Assembly (NCBI GenBank): GCA_049322515.1
Contig: JBMOQW010000007.1
Location: 56,128-120,127 of the forward strand
DNA from: Parasulfuritortus sp049322515
Lineage (GTDB): Bacteria > Pseudomonadota > Gammaproteobacteria > Burkholderiales > Thiobacillaceae
Length of the DNA stretch: 64,000 bases
Reading direction: 5' to 3'
Positions 1-10,159 of this stretch are shown here, one piece after another; within the stretch, counting starts at the first letter, position 1; the number at the start of each line of letters is the position of its first letter. The position numbers were made by a program, and so were the translations under genes. The notes under the pieces were generated by a model. The model did not search any database and had not been told where the DNA came from. It saw only the letters and a program-made list of their open reading frames with translations.

Positions 1-145
1 GCGGCGAGGGGGGGCATGAAAGATGACAAGAACGTGGAGGCCGCGCTAGGCTAGCGTAGATGAAGGGCCAGGAAAAGTATGGAACGACTCCGGCCGTTTG
101 CCGACTAACCGGTGCCCCTTCCCGCCCCATGAACAAGGAAAAGCC

Positions 146-826
146 ATGACCCGTCTCGCCACCCTCATCTTCGGATTCGCGGCCCTGATGACCAGCGCGT
201 TCGCCCAGTCTGCCGCCGTCGACCCGCTCGACCGCATCGAGGCTGCCACCGAAATCCTGGAAAAGACCCTGGTCCTGCCCGAGCAGGAAATCCCACCCAA
301 GCTGTTGCGCGACGCCCAGGGCATCGCCGTCATCCCGGGCGTGATCAAGGCCGGCTTCGTGGTCGGCGGCAGCTATGGCCGCGGCCTGCTTACCGTGCGC
401 GACAGCAACGGCCGCTGGGGCCAGCCCGTCTTCCTCAAGCTCTATGCCGGCAGTGTCGGCTGGCAGATCGGCGCCCAGTCGACCGACGTAGTCCTGGTGT
501 TCAAGACCCGTCGCAGCGTCGAGGGCCTGATCAACGGCACCTTCACCCTGGGTGCCGACGCCGGCATCGCCGCCGGACCCATCGGCCGCCGGGGCGAAGC
601 AGCCACCGACGTCGACCTCAAGGCGGAGATCCTTTCCTACTCACGCAGCCGCGGTCTGTTTGCCGGAGTTTCCCTGGAAGGCGCGAAACTGGACGTCGAC
701 AACGACGCCAACCGCGATTTCTACGGCAGTTCGGTCCGCCCGCGCGAGATCATGGCTGGCAACGTGGCTTCCCCGGCCGAGGCCGGTCGCTTCCTGAACG
801 CGGTGAACAAGGTCGCGGGCAATTGA
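146..826 (+). CDS. SYLF/Ysc84-type lipid-binding protein, exported
   Basis: 226 aa. An N-terminal signal peptide (hydrophobic residues about 4-20, likely cleaved after AFA) is followed by a SYLF (Ysc84) domain. Visible family features are the LLRDAQGIAVIPGVIKAGF segment, the GGSYGRGLL stretch and a glycine-rich C-terminal half ending in a sheet-forming GVSLEGAKL motif. SYLF domains bind phosphoinositides in eukaryotes; the bacterial role is unknown and probably envelope-associated. The ATG at 146 gives a clean signal peptide, whereas an upstream in-frame start would add an unlikely leader. The stop overlaps the TTG start of the next gene (TTGA), suggesting translational coupling. Confidence 0.85.
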   Translation: MTRLATLIFGFAALMTSAFAQSAAVDPLDRIEAATEILEKTLVLPEQEIPPKLLRDAQGIAVIPGVIKAGFVVGGSYGRGLLTVRDSNGRWGQPVFLKLYAGSVGWQIGAQSTDVVLVFKTRRSVEGLINGTFTLGADAGIAAGPIGRRGEAATDVDLKAEILSYSRSRGLFAGVSLEGAKLDVDNDANRDFYGSSVRPREIMAGNVASPAEAGRFLNAVNKVAGN

Positions 827-1470
827 GCGGCTTGCAGGTCGCGGTCATCCCGGTCACGCCGTTCCGCCAGAACTGCTCGCTGGTCTGGGATGCGGCCACG
901 GGTCGTGCCGCCCTCATCGATCCCGGTGGGGACATCGAACAACTCCTGGCGGCCGTCGCCGAGCGCGGCCTGACCCTGGAAAAGCTGCTCATCACCCACG
1001 GCCACATCGATCATGCCGGCGGGGTCGGTGACTTGGCGCAACGCCTGGGCCTGCCGGTCGAAGGTCCCCATCGGGACGACACCTTCCTGCTCGACGGGCT
1101 GCCCGAGCAAAGCCGGATGTTCGGCTTTCCGCCCGCCCTGGCGGTGCATCCCGATCGCTGGCTGGACGACGGCGACACGGTCACGGTCGGCAATCAGGTG
1201 CTGGAAGTCCGCCACTGTCCCGGCCACACGCCCGGTCACGTGGTGTTCTTTCACCCCGGCCGCAAGCTGGCCTTCGTCGGCGACGTACTGTTCAAGGGCT
1301 CGATCGGCCGCACCGATTTCGAGCGCGGCAACCATGACGACCTGATTCGTTCGATCCGCGAACGGCTCTGGCCCCTCGGTGACGACGTCCAGTTCGTGTC
1401 CGGCCATGGCGCGTCGTCCAGCTTCGGCTGGGAGCGCCGCCACAATCCGTTCGTCGGCGACGACGCCTGA
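823..1470 (+). CDS. MBL-fold metallo-hydrolase, glyoxalase II-like (YcbL type)
   Basis: 215 aa. The metallo-beta-lactamase motif THGHIDHAGG supplies H59, H61, D63 and H64. HCPGHTPGH supplies H135, FVGDVLF supplies D154, and SGHG near the C-terminus supplies the last metal ligand. The short form lacks the helical C-terminal domain of classical GloB and resembles YcbL-type glyoxalase II or persulfide-dioxygenase relatives. Substrate is therefore uncertain (S-lactoylglutathione or another thioester). The start is probably TTG at 823, overlapping the upstream stop by 4 nt. It probably forms a two-gene operon with the SYLF gene. Confidence 0.88.
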   Translation: MSGLQVAVIPVTPFRQNCSLVWDAATGRAALIDPGGDIEQLLAAVAERGLTLEKLLITHGHIDHAGGVGDLAQRLGLPVEGPHRDDTFLLDGLPEQSRMFGFPPALAVHPDRWLDDGDTVTVGNQVLEVRHCPGHTPGHVVFFHPGRKLAFVGDVLFKGSIGRTDFERGNHDDLIRSIRERLWPLGDDVQFVSGHGASSSFGWERRHNPFVGDDA

Positions 1471-1471
1471 C

Positions 1472-2080
1472 TCAACGGCGCTTGTACCACCCGGTCAGTG
1501 CCAGGCGTGGCCGCCGCGCCGGTGCCACTTCGTGCCAATACAGCTCGGACAGGAAGGTGACCAGCGTCCCGCCGGTCGGCTGGATCACCACCGGATCACC
1601 CTCGCCGGAGGGATCGGTCCAGAAGTGCAGCTGCCCGCCGTCTTCGTCCTGCCAGTCGGGCGGATTCAGGTAGACGATCGCGGTCAAGGTGCGCCGGTCG
1701 TCATCGCGAAAGCGGTCCAAGTGCTTCTTGTAGAAGCTGCCCTCGGGGTACAGCGCGAAATGGGCTTCCAGTTCATGTAGTCCGAGGAAGAAATCCCGGT
1801 TCACTGCCTGTCGCAGCTGCTCGGTCAGATCCAGGTAGCGGCGCACCGCCGGATGCGGATCGTCCGGTTCCAGCCACAGGATATGGTCGCTGCGGACCTC
1901 GGACAGCACCTCGGCGCGTCCAGATCCGATCCCGGCCTGGTGGAATGCCCCGCTGGCATGGCGAGCCAGGCACGCCTCGCGCAAGTCCGCCACCGCATCA
2001 TTGGGTAGAAAATCGGGAATCACGCACCAGCCTTGATCGGCAAGACCGGACAGTATTCGAGTCAGTTGGCTGCTATTCAT
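1472..2080 (-). CDS. 2OG-Fe(II) dioxygenase family protein
   Basis: 202 aa, prolyl-4-hydroxylase/PiuC-like double-stranded beta-helix fold. Metal ligands are visible as H120-x-D122 (KKHLDRF) and H183 (YWHEV); R192 (RPRLALTGW) should bind the 2-oxoglutarate carboxylate. YPEGSFYKKH and the LNPPDW...DGGQL stretch are typical of the 2OG-FeII_Oxy_3 family. The substrate cannot be deduced. It converges with the MBL gene, ending 1 nt after it. A GATAAT hexamer lies 6 nt before the ATG and there is no Shine-Dalgarno, so the transcript may be leaderless. Confidence 0.85.
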   Translation of the reverse strand: MNSSQLTRILSGLADQGWCVIPDFLPNDAVADLREACLARHASGAFHQAGIGSGRAEVLSEVRSDHILWLEPDDPHPAVRRYLDLTEQLRQAVNRDFFLGLHELEAHFALYPEGSFYKKHLDRFRDDDRRTLTAIVYLNPPDWQDEDGGQLHFWTDPSGEGDPVVIQPTGGTLVTFLSELYWHEVAPARRPRLALTGWYKRR

Positions 2081-2086
2081 GACTTC

Positions 2087-2115
2087 ATTATCGCAATTTC
2101 CTGGCCAAAAATTGA
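2087..2115 (-). promoter_or_regulatory. Possible promoter of the 2OG oxygenase gene
   Basis: On the minus strand GATAAT (2087-2092) ends 6 nt before the ATG at 2080. The -35 region about 17 nt upstream (TCAATT) is poor. The start would fall at or next to the initiation codon. This is inferred from hexamer similarity only. Confidence 0.35.
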
Positions 2116-2175
2116 GGGTTTATCACCGCGAGTATCTGTGTTTAGATTCGCCTGAGCCATCGAATCCGCGCCACC

Positions 2176-2964
2176 ATGACCTACTGCCTCGCCATCAACG
2201 TCGACGAAGGAATCGTGTTCTGTTCCGATTCCCGCACCAATGCCGGCACCGACAATGTCGGCACCTATTCAAAGACGCACACTTTCTCCTGGCCAGGCAA
2301 CCGCTACTTCGTCCTGCTCTCGGCCGGCAACCTCGCCACCACCCAGGCCGTGGTGAAAAAGCTGAACAGTGACGTACCCGCCGCCCTGATGCCCAACCTG
2401 CTCACCGTGGCCACCATGCAGGAAGCGGCCGACTACGTCGGCATCGTCAGCAGCATGGTCCAGAAGCAGCAGGCCGAGCGCGACACGGCCAACACCAATT
2501 TCGAGGCCACCTTCATCTTCGGTGGCCAGATCGGTGCCCAGCCGCCCGAGATTTACATGGTCTACCCGCAGGGCAACTACATCCACGAATCGCGCGAGCA
2601 CCCCTTCCTGCAAATCGGCGAGATCAAGTATGGCAAGCCGATCCTGGACCGGGTCATCAAGCGTGGCCTGGATCTCGAACGCGCTGCCCGCTGTGCCATG
2701 GTGTCGATGAACTCCACCATCCGCAGCAACGTCACCGTGGGCCCCCCGGTGGAACTCCTGCTCTACACCCGCGACAGCCTGGCCGAAGGCCGCCGCATGT
2801 ACCTGACCGATGACGATCCGTTTGCCCGGGAGTTGTCGGAAAAATGGAACCAGGGCCTCATGCAGGCGCTGGAAAACCTGCCCCGCTTCCCGTGGGAAAA
2901 CGAAGCCCTGGGCACCGAAGAGCATCGCGTGTTCAGCTTTCCGGGCAAGCCCATGGAAGGCTGA
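2176..2964 (+). CDS. Anbu, proteasome-type Ntn-hydrolase (peptidase T1 family)
   Basis: 262 aa. The N-terminus MTYCLAINVDEGIVFCSDSR matches Anbu, the ancestral bacterial proteasome beta-subunit homologue. After Met removal, Thr2 would be the N-terminal nucleophile without a propeptide, followed by the conserved SDSRT segment and the NVGTYSKTH strand. GNLATTQ and the C-terminal RMYLTDDDPF region also fit the family. Anbu forms open-ring oligomers; its substrates are unknown. Genomic association of Anbu with transglutaminase, circularly permuted ATP-grasp and alpha-E proteins is established. Here the transglutaminase follows directly, and the ATP-grasp and alpha-E genes are at 20.4-22.8 kb. Confidence 0.92.
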   Translation: MTYCLAINVDEGIVFCSDSRTNAGTDNVGTYSKTHTFSWPGNRYFVLLSAGNLATTQAVVKKLNSDVPAALMPNLLTVATMQEAADYVGIVSSMVQKQQAERDTANTNFEATFIFGGQIGAQPPEIYMVYPQGNYIHESREHPFLQIGEIKYGKPILDRVIKRGLDLERAARCAMVSMNSTIRSNVTVGPPVELLLYTRDSLAEGRRMYLTDDDPFARELSEKWNQGLMQALENLPRFPWENEALGTEEHRVFSFPGKPMEG

Positions 2965-3021
2965 ATCCGGTCCGGCATGGGAATTGCTCGTCATGGTGGC
3001 CCTTTGCCCCCGTGAGTTGCA

Positions 3022-6000
3022 ATGTCCATCCATGTCGCCCTACGCCACACCACGCACTATCGCTTCGACCGTCCGGTCGGCCTGAGCCCGCACGTCATCC
3101 GCCTGCGCCCGGCCGCGCACAGCCGCACCCCGATCGTCTCCTATAGCCTGAAGGTGCGCCCCGAGGGCCATTTCATCAACTGGCAGCAAGACCCGTTCGG
3201 CAACTGGCTGGCCCGCCTGGTGTTTCCCGACAAGACCCGCGAACTCCTGGTCGACGTCGAGGTGATCGCCGACCTGACGGTGATCAACCCATTCGATTTC
3301 TTCATCGAGGAGTATGCGGAGCAATGGCCGTTCGCCTATCCCGATGCACTGAAAAAGGAACTCGCGCCCTATCTTGAGGCAGATGAACACGGTCCCCGGC
3401 TGGACGCCTGGCTGGCCGGCATCGCGCGCGAGCCGAAGCCGACCGTCGATTTCCTGGTCGAACTGAACCAGGCCCTGCAACGGGCCATCGGCTACACCAT
3501 CCGCCTGGAGCCGGGCGTGCAGACCTGCGAGGAGACCCTGGCCAAGGCGCTCGGCTCCTGCCGCGACACCGGCTGGCTGCTGGTCCAGGTGCTGCGCCAC
3601 TTGGGCCTGGCGGCGCGTTTCGTGTCCGGCTACCTGGTGCAACTGACCGCCGACGAGCCCTCGCTCGACGGTCCCTCCGGACCCAGCGCCGACTTCACCG
3701 ACCTGCACGCCTGGGCCGAGGTCTACATCCCTGGCGCCGGCTGGATCGGCCTCGACCCGACCTCGGGCCTGTTCGCCGGGGAGGGCCACATCCCGCTCGC
3801 CTGCACGCCGCACCCGAGCAGCGCCGCGCCCATCGAGGGACTGACCGACGCCTGCGAGGTCGAATTCAGCTTCAGCAACACAGTGACCCGATTCAAGGAA
3901 GACCCCCGGGTCACCCTGCCCTACACGGACACCCAGTGGCAGCACATCGATGCCCTCGGACGCCTGATCGACACCCGTCTCGACCAGCTCGATGCCCGGC
4001 TGACCCAGGGCGGCGAGCCCACTTTCGTATCGATCGACGACATGGACGCGCCGGAATGGACCACCGAGGCGCTCGGGGCGCACAAGCGTGAACGTGCCGA
4101 AGTGCTGACCCGTCGACTCAAGGAACGCTTCGCCCCCGGCGCCCTCCTGCACACCGCGCAGGGCAAGTGGTATCCGGGCGAGCCGCTGCCGCGCTGGGCG
4201 CTGGGCATCTTCTGGCGCAAGGATGGCGTGCCAGTCTGGCGCGACGACCGCCTGCTCGCAGCCGCCTACTGGAACTACGGCCACACCGAGGACGACGCCC
4301 GCCGCTTCGCCGAAACCCTGGCCCGCCACCTGGGCCTGGCCCCCCGCTATGTCATTCCGGCCTATGAGGACGCACTCCATCACCTGCTCCAGGAAGCCGA
4401 GCTGCCGGCCAACCTGGACCTCGCCCGGGCTGAGCTCAAGGATGACCTGGAACGCAAGCGCCTGGCCGATGTCCTGTCACGCGGGCTTGACACCCCGTCC
4501 GGCTATGTCCTGCCGCTGGCCTGGAACGAACAGGTAGGCTGCTGGTACTCGGCGCCCTGGCCGATGCGCCGGGAGCGGCTGTATCTCTCGCCCGGCGATT
4601 CACCGGTCGGACTCAGGCTGCCCTTGCAGTCACTGCCCTGGGTGGGCGAGGACGAGGCCGAATATGTCGGCGAGGCCGATCCCTTCGCGCCGCACATGCC
4701 CCTGCCTGACTTCCATGGCGAAGTGGCGGCGCGCTACAGTCATTTCGAAACCGTCGAGAACAGCCACCCGGAAATCCACCCGCAACGATTACCCCGCACC
4801 CCATCGGGGGAAAGCCCGGGGGGCAAGGGCACCAACATCATCCAGGTCGCCGTCCCCCACACCGCCGTCAGCGTCGAAGCACGCGGTGGCTGCCTGCACG
4901 TCTTCCTGCCGCCCACCGCCCGCCTTGAACATGCCCTGGACCTGATCGCCGCGGTCGAACGCAGCGCAGCCACGCTCAACCTGCCGGTCGCCGTGGAGGG
5001 CTACGCGCCCCCTTCGGATGGCCGCCTGGAAAAACTCCTGGTCACCCCCGATCCGGGTGTCATCGAGGTCAACATCCATCCCGCGCGAACCTGGGACGAG
5101 CTGGTCGCGCGCACCACCGCGCTGTACGAGGAAGCCCGCCTGTCGCGCCTGGGCACCGAGAAATTCATGCTCGATGGCCGCCACACCGGCACCGGCGGCG
5201 GCAACCACATCACCCTGGGCGGCGCCACGCCGGCCGACAGCCCGTTCCTGCGTCGGCCCGACCTGCTGAAGAGCCTGGTCGCCTACTGGCAGCACCATCC
5301 CAGCCTGTCCTACCTGTTCTCCGGCCTGTTCGTCGGCCCCACCAGCCAGGCGCCGCGTGTCGACGAAGGCAAGCCGGAAGCCATGTACGAACTGGAGATC
5401 GCCTTCAAGCAGGTGCCGTTCGGCGCCGACGCGCCGCCCTGGCTGGTCGATCGCCTGTTCCGCAACCTGCTCGCCGACCTCACCGGCAACACGCATCGCT
5501 CGGAATTCTGCATCGACAAGCTGTATTCCCCGGACAGCGCCTCCGGACGCCAGGGCCTGCTCGAGTTCCGCGCCTTCGAGATGCCGCCGCACGCGCGCAT
5601 GAGCCTGGCCCAGATGCTGCTGCTGCGCGGTCTGGTGGCGCGCTTCTGGGCCACGCCGTACGACCACCCGCTGGTGCGCTGGGGTACCGCCCTGCACGAC
5701 CGCTGGATGCTGCCGCATTTCCTGTGGGAAGACCTCAAGGAGGTGGTCGCCGAACTGAACGAGGCCGGCTTCCCGTTCCAGGCCGAGTGGTACCTGCCGT
5801 TCCTGGAATTCCGCTTCCCGCGCCACGGCAGCCTGCGCCATGGCGGCATCGAGCTGGAACTGCGCGCCGCCATCGAGCCCTGGCCGGTACTGGGCGAGGA
5901 AACCACGCGCGCTGGCACCGCCCGCTTCGTCGATTCCTCGGTCGAACGGGTCCAGGTCAAGCTGTCCGGGCTGACCGACGGTCGCTATGCCCTGGCCTGC

Positions 6001-6417
6001 AATGGCCGCCGGGTGCCGCTAAAAGCGACCGGGGTCCATGGCGAATACGTGGCCGGGGTGCGCTACCGGGCCTGGCAACCGGCCTCCGCGCTGCATCCGA
6101 CCATCGCCCCGCACGTGCCCCTGGTGTTCGACCTGATCGACCTCTGGAACCAGCGCGCCATCGCCGGCTGCACCTACCATGTCGCCCACCCGGGCGGACG
6201 CAACTACGAGCGTTTCCCGGTCAACGCCAACGAGGCCGAAGCCCGTCGGCATATCCGTTTTCAGGACAGCGGCCACACGCCCGGCTATTATTCGCCCCCG
6301 CCCTGGACCGGCGCCCTGTCGGGGTTCACCCCGGCCGGCACCTATGTCGGCCCCATGGCGCCGCCGGACGAGGAGTTGCCGGGTGAATATCCCTACACCC
6401 TCGATCTCCGGCGCTGA
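3022..6417 (+). CDS. Large transglutaminase-like protein with DUF2126 C-terminal region
   Basis: 1131 aa. Residues 1-100 are the beta-rich bacterial transglutaminase N-terminal domain (RHTTHYRFDRPV). The transglutaminase core has C180 (GSCRDTGW), H229 (DLHAW) and D245 (LDPTSG), so the papain-like triad is intact. Residues from about 300 to the end match the large DUF2126 region, with GGNHITLGG and a stretch around SGLFVGPTSQAPR. No signal peptide is present, so it is probably cytoplasmic. It lies 57 nt downstream of Anbu. Family context points to peptide bond formation or cleavage in a predicted peptide-tagging or peptide-synthesis system. The substrate is unknown. Confidence 0.93.
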   Translation: MSIHVALRHTTHYRFDRPVGLSPHVIRLRPAAHSRTPIVSYSLKVRPEGHFINWQQDPFGNWLARLVFPDKTRELLVDVEVIADLTVINPFDFFIEEYAEQWPFAYPDALKKELAPYLEADEHGPRLDAWLAGIAREPKPTVDFLVELNQALQRAIGYTIRLEPGVQTCEETLAKALGSCRDTGWLLVQVLRHLGLAARFVSGYLVQLTADEPSLDGPSGPSADFTDLHAWAEVYIPGAGWIGLDPTSGLFAGEGHIPLACTPHPSSAAPIEGLTDACEVEFSFSNTVTRFKEDPRVTLPYTDTQWQHIDALGRLIDTRLDQLDARLTQGGEPTFVSIDDMDAPEWTTEALGAHKRERAEVLTRRLKERFAPGALLHTAQGKWYPGEPLPRWALGIFWRKDGVPVWRDDRLLAAAYWNYGHTEDDARRFAETLARHLGLAPRYVIPAYEDALHHLLQEAELPANLDLARAELKDDLERKRLADVLSRGLDTPSGYVLPLAWNEQVGCWYSAPWPMRRERLYLSPGDSPVGLRLPLQSLPWVGEDEAEYVGEADPFAPHMPLPDFHGEVAARYSHFETVENSHPEIHPQRLPRTPSGESPGGKGTNIIQVAVPHTAVSVEARGGCLHVFLPPTARLEHALDLIAAVERSAATLNLPVAVEGYAPPSDGRLEKLLVTPDPGVIEVNIHPARTWDELVARTTALYEEARLSRLGTEKFMLDGRHTGTGGGNHITLGGATPADSPFLRRPDLLKSLVAYWQHHPSLSYLFSGLFVGPTSQAPRVDEGKPEAMYELEIAFKQVPFGADAPPWLVDRLFRNLLADLTGNTHRSEFCIDKLYSPDSASGRQGLLEFRAFEMPPHARMSLAQMLLLRGLVARFWATPYDHPLVRWGTALHDRWMLPHFLWEDLKEVVAELNEAGFPFQAEWYLPFLEFRFPRHGSLRHGGIELELRAAIEPWPVLGEETTRAGTARFVDSSVERVQVKLSGLTDGRYALACNGRRVPLKATGVHGEYVAGVRYRAWQPASALHPTIAPHVPLVFDLIDLWNQRAIAGCTYHVAHPGGRNYERFPVNANEAEARRHIRFQDSGHTPGYYSPPPWTGALSGFTPAGTYVGPMAPPDEELPGEYPYTLDLRR

Positions 6418-6447
6418 ACGTCCCTGTCATCAAGAAAGCCGAAGCCC

Positions 6448-8964
<2,517 letters not shown>

Positions 8965-8979
8965 CCTGGTGCACTCGGG

Positions 8980-9681
8980 CTACTTGAATAACTCGACGCC
9001 GATCTGTCGCATGATCCAGTAGTAGAAATTGAGCGGCTTGCCCTCGATCCGTGAAGTCGCGCCGTCGCCCCAGTCCTCCAGGGTCATCCGGGTGCCGGCC
9101 GCTTCCGCGTCGATCACGCCGATCGGCGCCACCCGGGTGCTGACCACCGCGGACATGGGACGGCCCTGGCTGTCGATGGCCTCGACCTCCACCACCGGCA
9201 CTTCCCGGCCCGCCACCACCCGGGAGGCCTCGGCCACCCGGCGCAGGGTGCGGGCGACCTGGAACTGGCCGACTTCCTTGGAACCGTCCTCGCTCCTGTA
9301 ATACTTCTCGGGCACCACGAAGGGCGCGTAGCCGCGCATCTGCACGATCACGTCGAGCAGCTCACCCGGGCCTGCCGGGGTTTCCCGAACCAGGAAACGG
9401 GTCACCACCGGCGGCGTTTCGGCACTCTCCACCTCGATCTCCATCCAGGACGACGGCTTGCGGCCGGAGCTTTTCTTATCCAGGGTAGCGATCCACAATC
9501 GATAGGCCTCGCCGGTCGGGCCGTCGCGCACGGCGTAACGCGCCCAGGCACCAGGCAGGAATTGGAAGCTGTCGGCGACGAACAGAACCGGCTTCTGGCC
9601 CTCGATGTCGCCGGCCCGGAGCACCGGGGCCGGAACCAGCAGGGCCAAGCACGCAAGCACAGCACACAGCCAATTTCCCAT
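8980..9681 (-). CDS. Exported protein of unknown function
   Basis: 233 aa with a signal peptide (residues 1-23, LLVPAPVLRA then GDIEG). The mature part is beta-rich, with FLPGAWARYAVRD, a central segment ending YYRSEDGSKEVG, and a C-terminal NFYYWIMRQIGVELFK tail. I recognise no catalytic motif. A near-perfect Shine-Dalgarno (AGGAGGT) precedes the ATG at 9681. The gene converges on glgP, with 15 nt between the stops. It is probably a periplasmic beta-sandwich protein; function is not assigned. Confidence 0.75.
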   Translation of the reverse strand: MGNWLCAVLACLALLVPAPVLRAGDIEGQKPVLFVADSFQFLPGAWARYAVRDGPTGEAYRLWIATLDKKSSGRKPSSWMEIEVESAETPPVVTRFLVRETPAGPGELLDVIVQMRGYAPFVVPEKYYRSEDGSKEVGQFQVARTLRRVAEASRVVAGREVPVVEVEAIDSQGRPMSAVVSTRVAPIGVIDAEAAGTRMTLEDWGDGATSRIEGKPLNFYYWIMRQIGVELFK

Positions 9682-9739
9682 GACCCACCTCCTGCGCGGG
9701 GCGGACAGCCAGTGTCCGACCCTTACAGCATAGACCGGC

Positions 9740-10066
9740 TCATTTCAGCTGATCCAGGGCGCGTCGGTAGGCGGCCTCGAGGTCCGCTCGGTAATCGGTG
9801 TCGGGGGCCTCGGCGACCCGCGCCAGCAGGGCCGCGCTTTCATCCCGGAAGATCGCCAGGGCGGCCTGGGCGCATGCCGCGTCGAGGGGGATGGTGCGCC
9901 GCGCCGGATCGGCCTGCGGGGCTTCATCGCGCGGGCTCAACACCGTCCAGCGCGGGATCAGGCGCTGCTCGCCCGCAGCCGTCCGGGCCATGACCGGACT
10001 GCATTTGACCCAGTCCTGTCCCTGATATTGAAACCGGGCCCCGAGGGGCAATTCATGAAACTTCAT
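9740..10066 (-). CDS. Small hypothetical protein
   Basis: 108 aa from the ATG at 10066, beginning MKFHELPLGARFQYQGQDWVK. The N-terminal 45 residues look like a small beta-domain found in short bacterial proteins (LPLGARF...WVKCSPVMARTA). The rest is Ala-rich and helical (PLDAACAQAALAIFRDESAALLARV). A longer in-frame ORF starting at 10123 runs into a repeat-like sequence and is less likely. Function unknown. Confidence 0.6.
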   Translation of the reverse strand: MKFHELPLGARFQYQGQDWVKCSPVMARTAAGEQRLIPRWTVLSPRDEAPQADPARRTIPLDAACAQAALAIFRDESAALLARVAEAPDTDYRADLEAAYRRALDQLK

Positions 10067-10083
10067 GGCATGACACTCCGCCA

Positions 10084-10157
10084 GGGGGCACCTCGAAAAC
10101 CCCTCGTTACGTCGCTCCCGCATTGGTCGGCATGACGGGTTTTCGTAAGGTGCCCGG
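10084..10157. repeat. Imperfect palindromic intergenic repeat
   Basis: The two halves, about 10084-10106 and 10134-10157, are imperfect inverted copies: CACCTCGAAAACCCCTCG against GACGGGTTTTCGTAAGGTG. The 16-mer at 10091-10106 recurs as its exact reverse complement at 59378-59393. It resembles a REP/MITE-like dispersed element. It sits just after the 3' end of the minus-strand EAL gene and before the small gene at 9740-10066. Confidence 0.45.
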
Positions 10158-10159
10158 GG

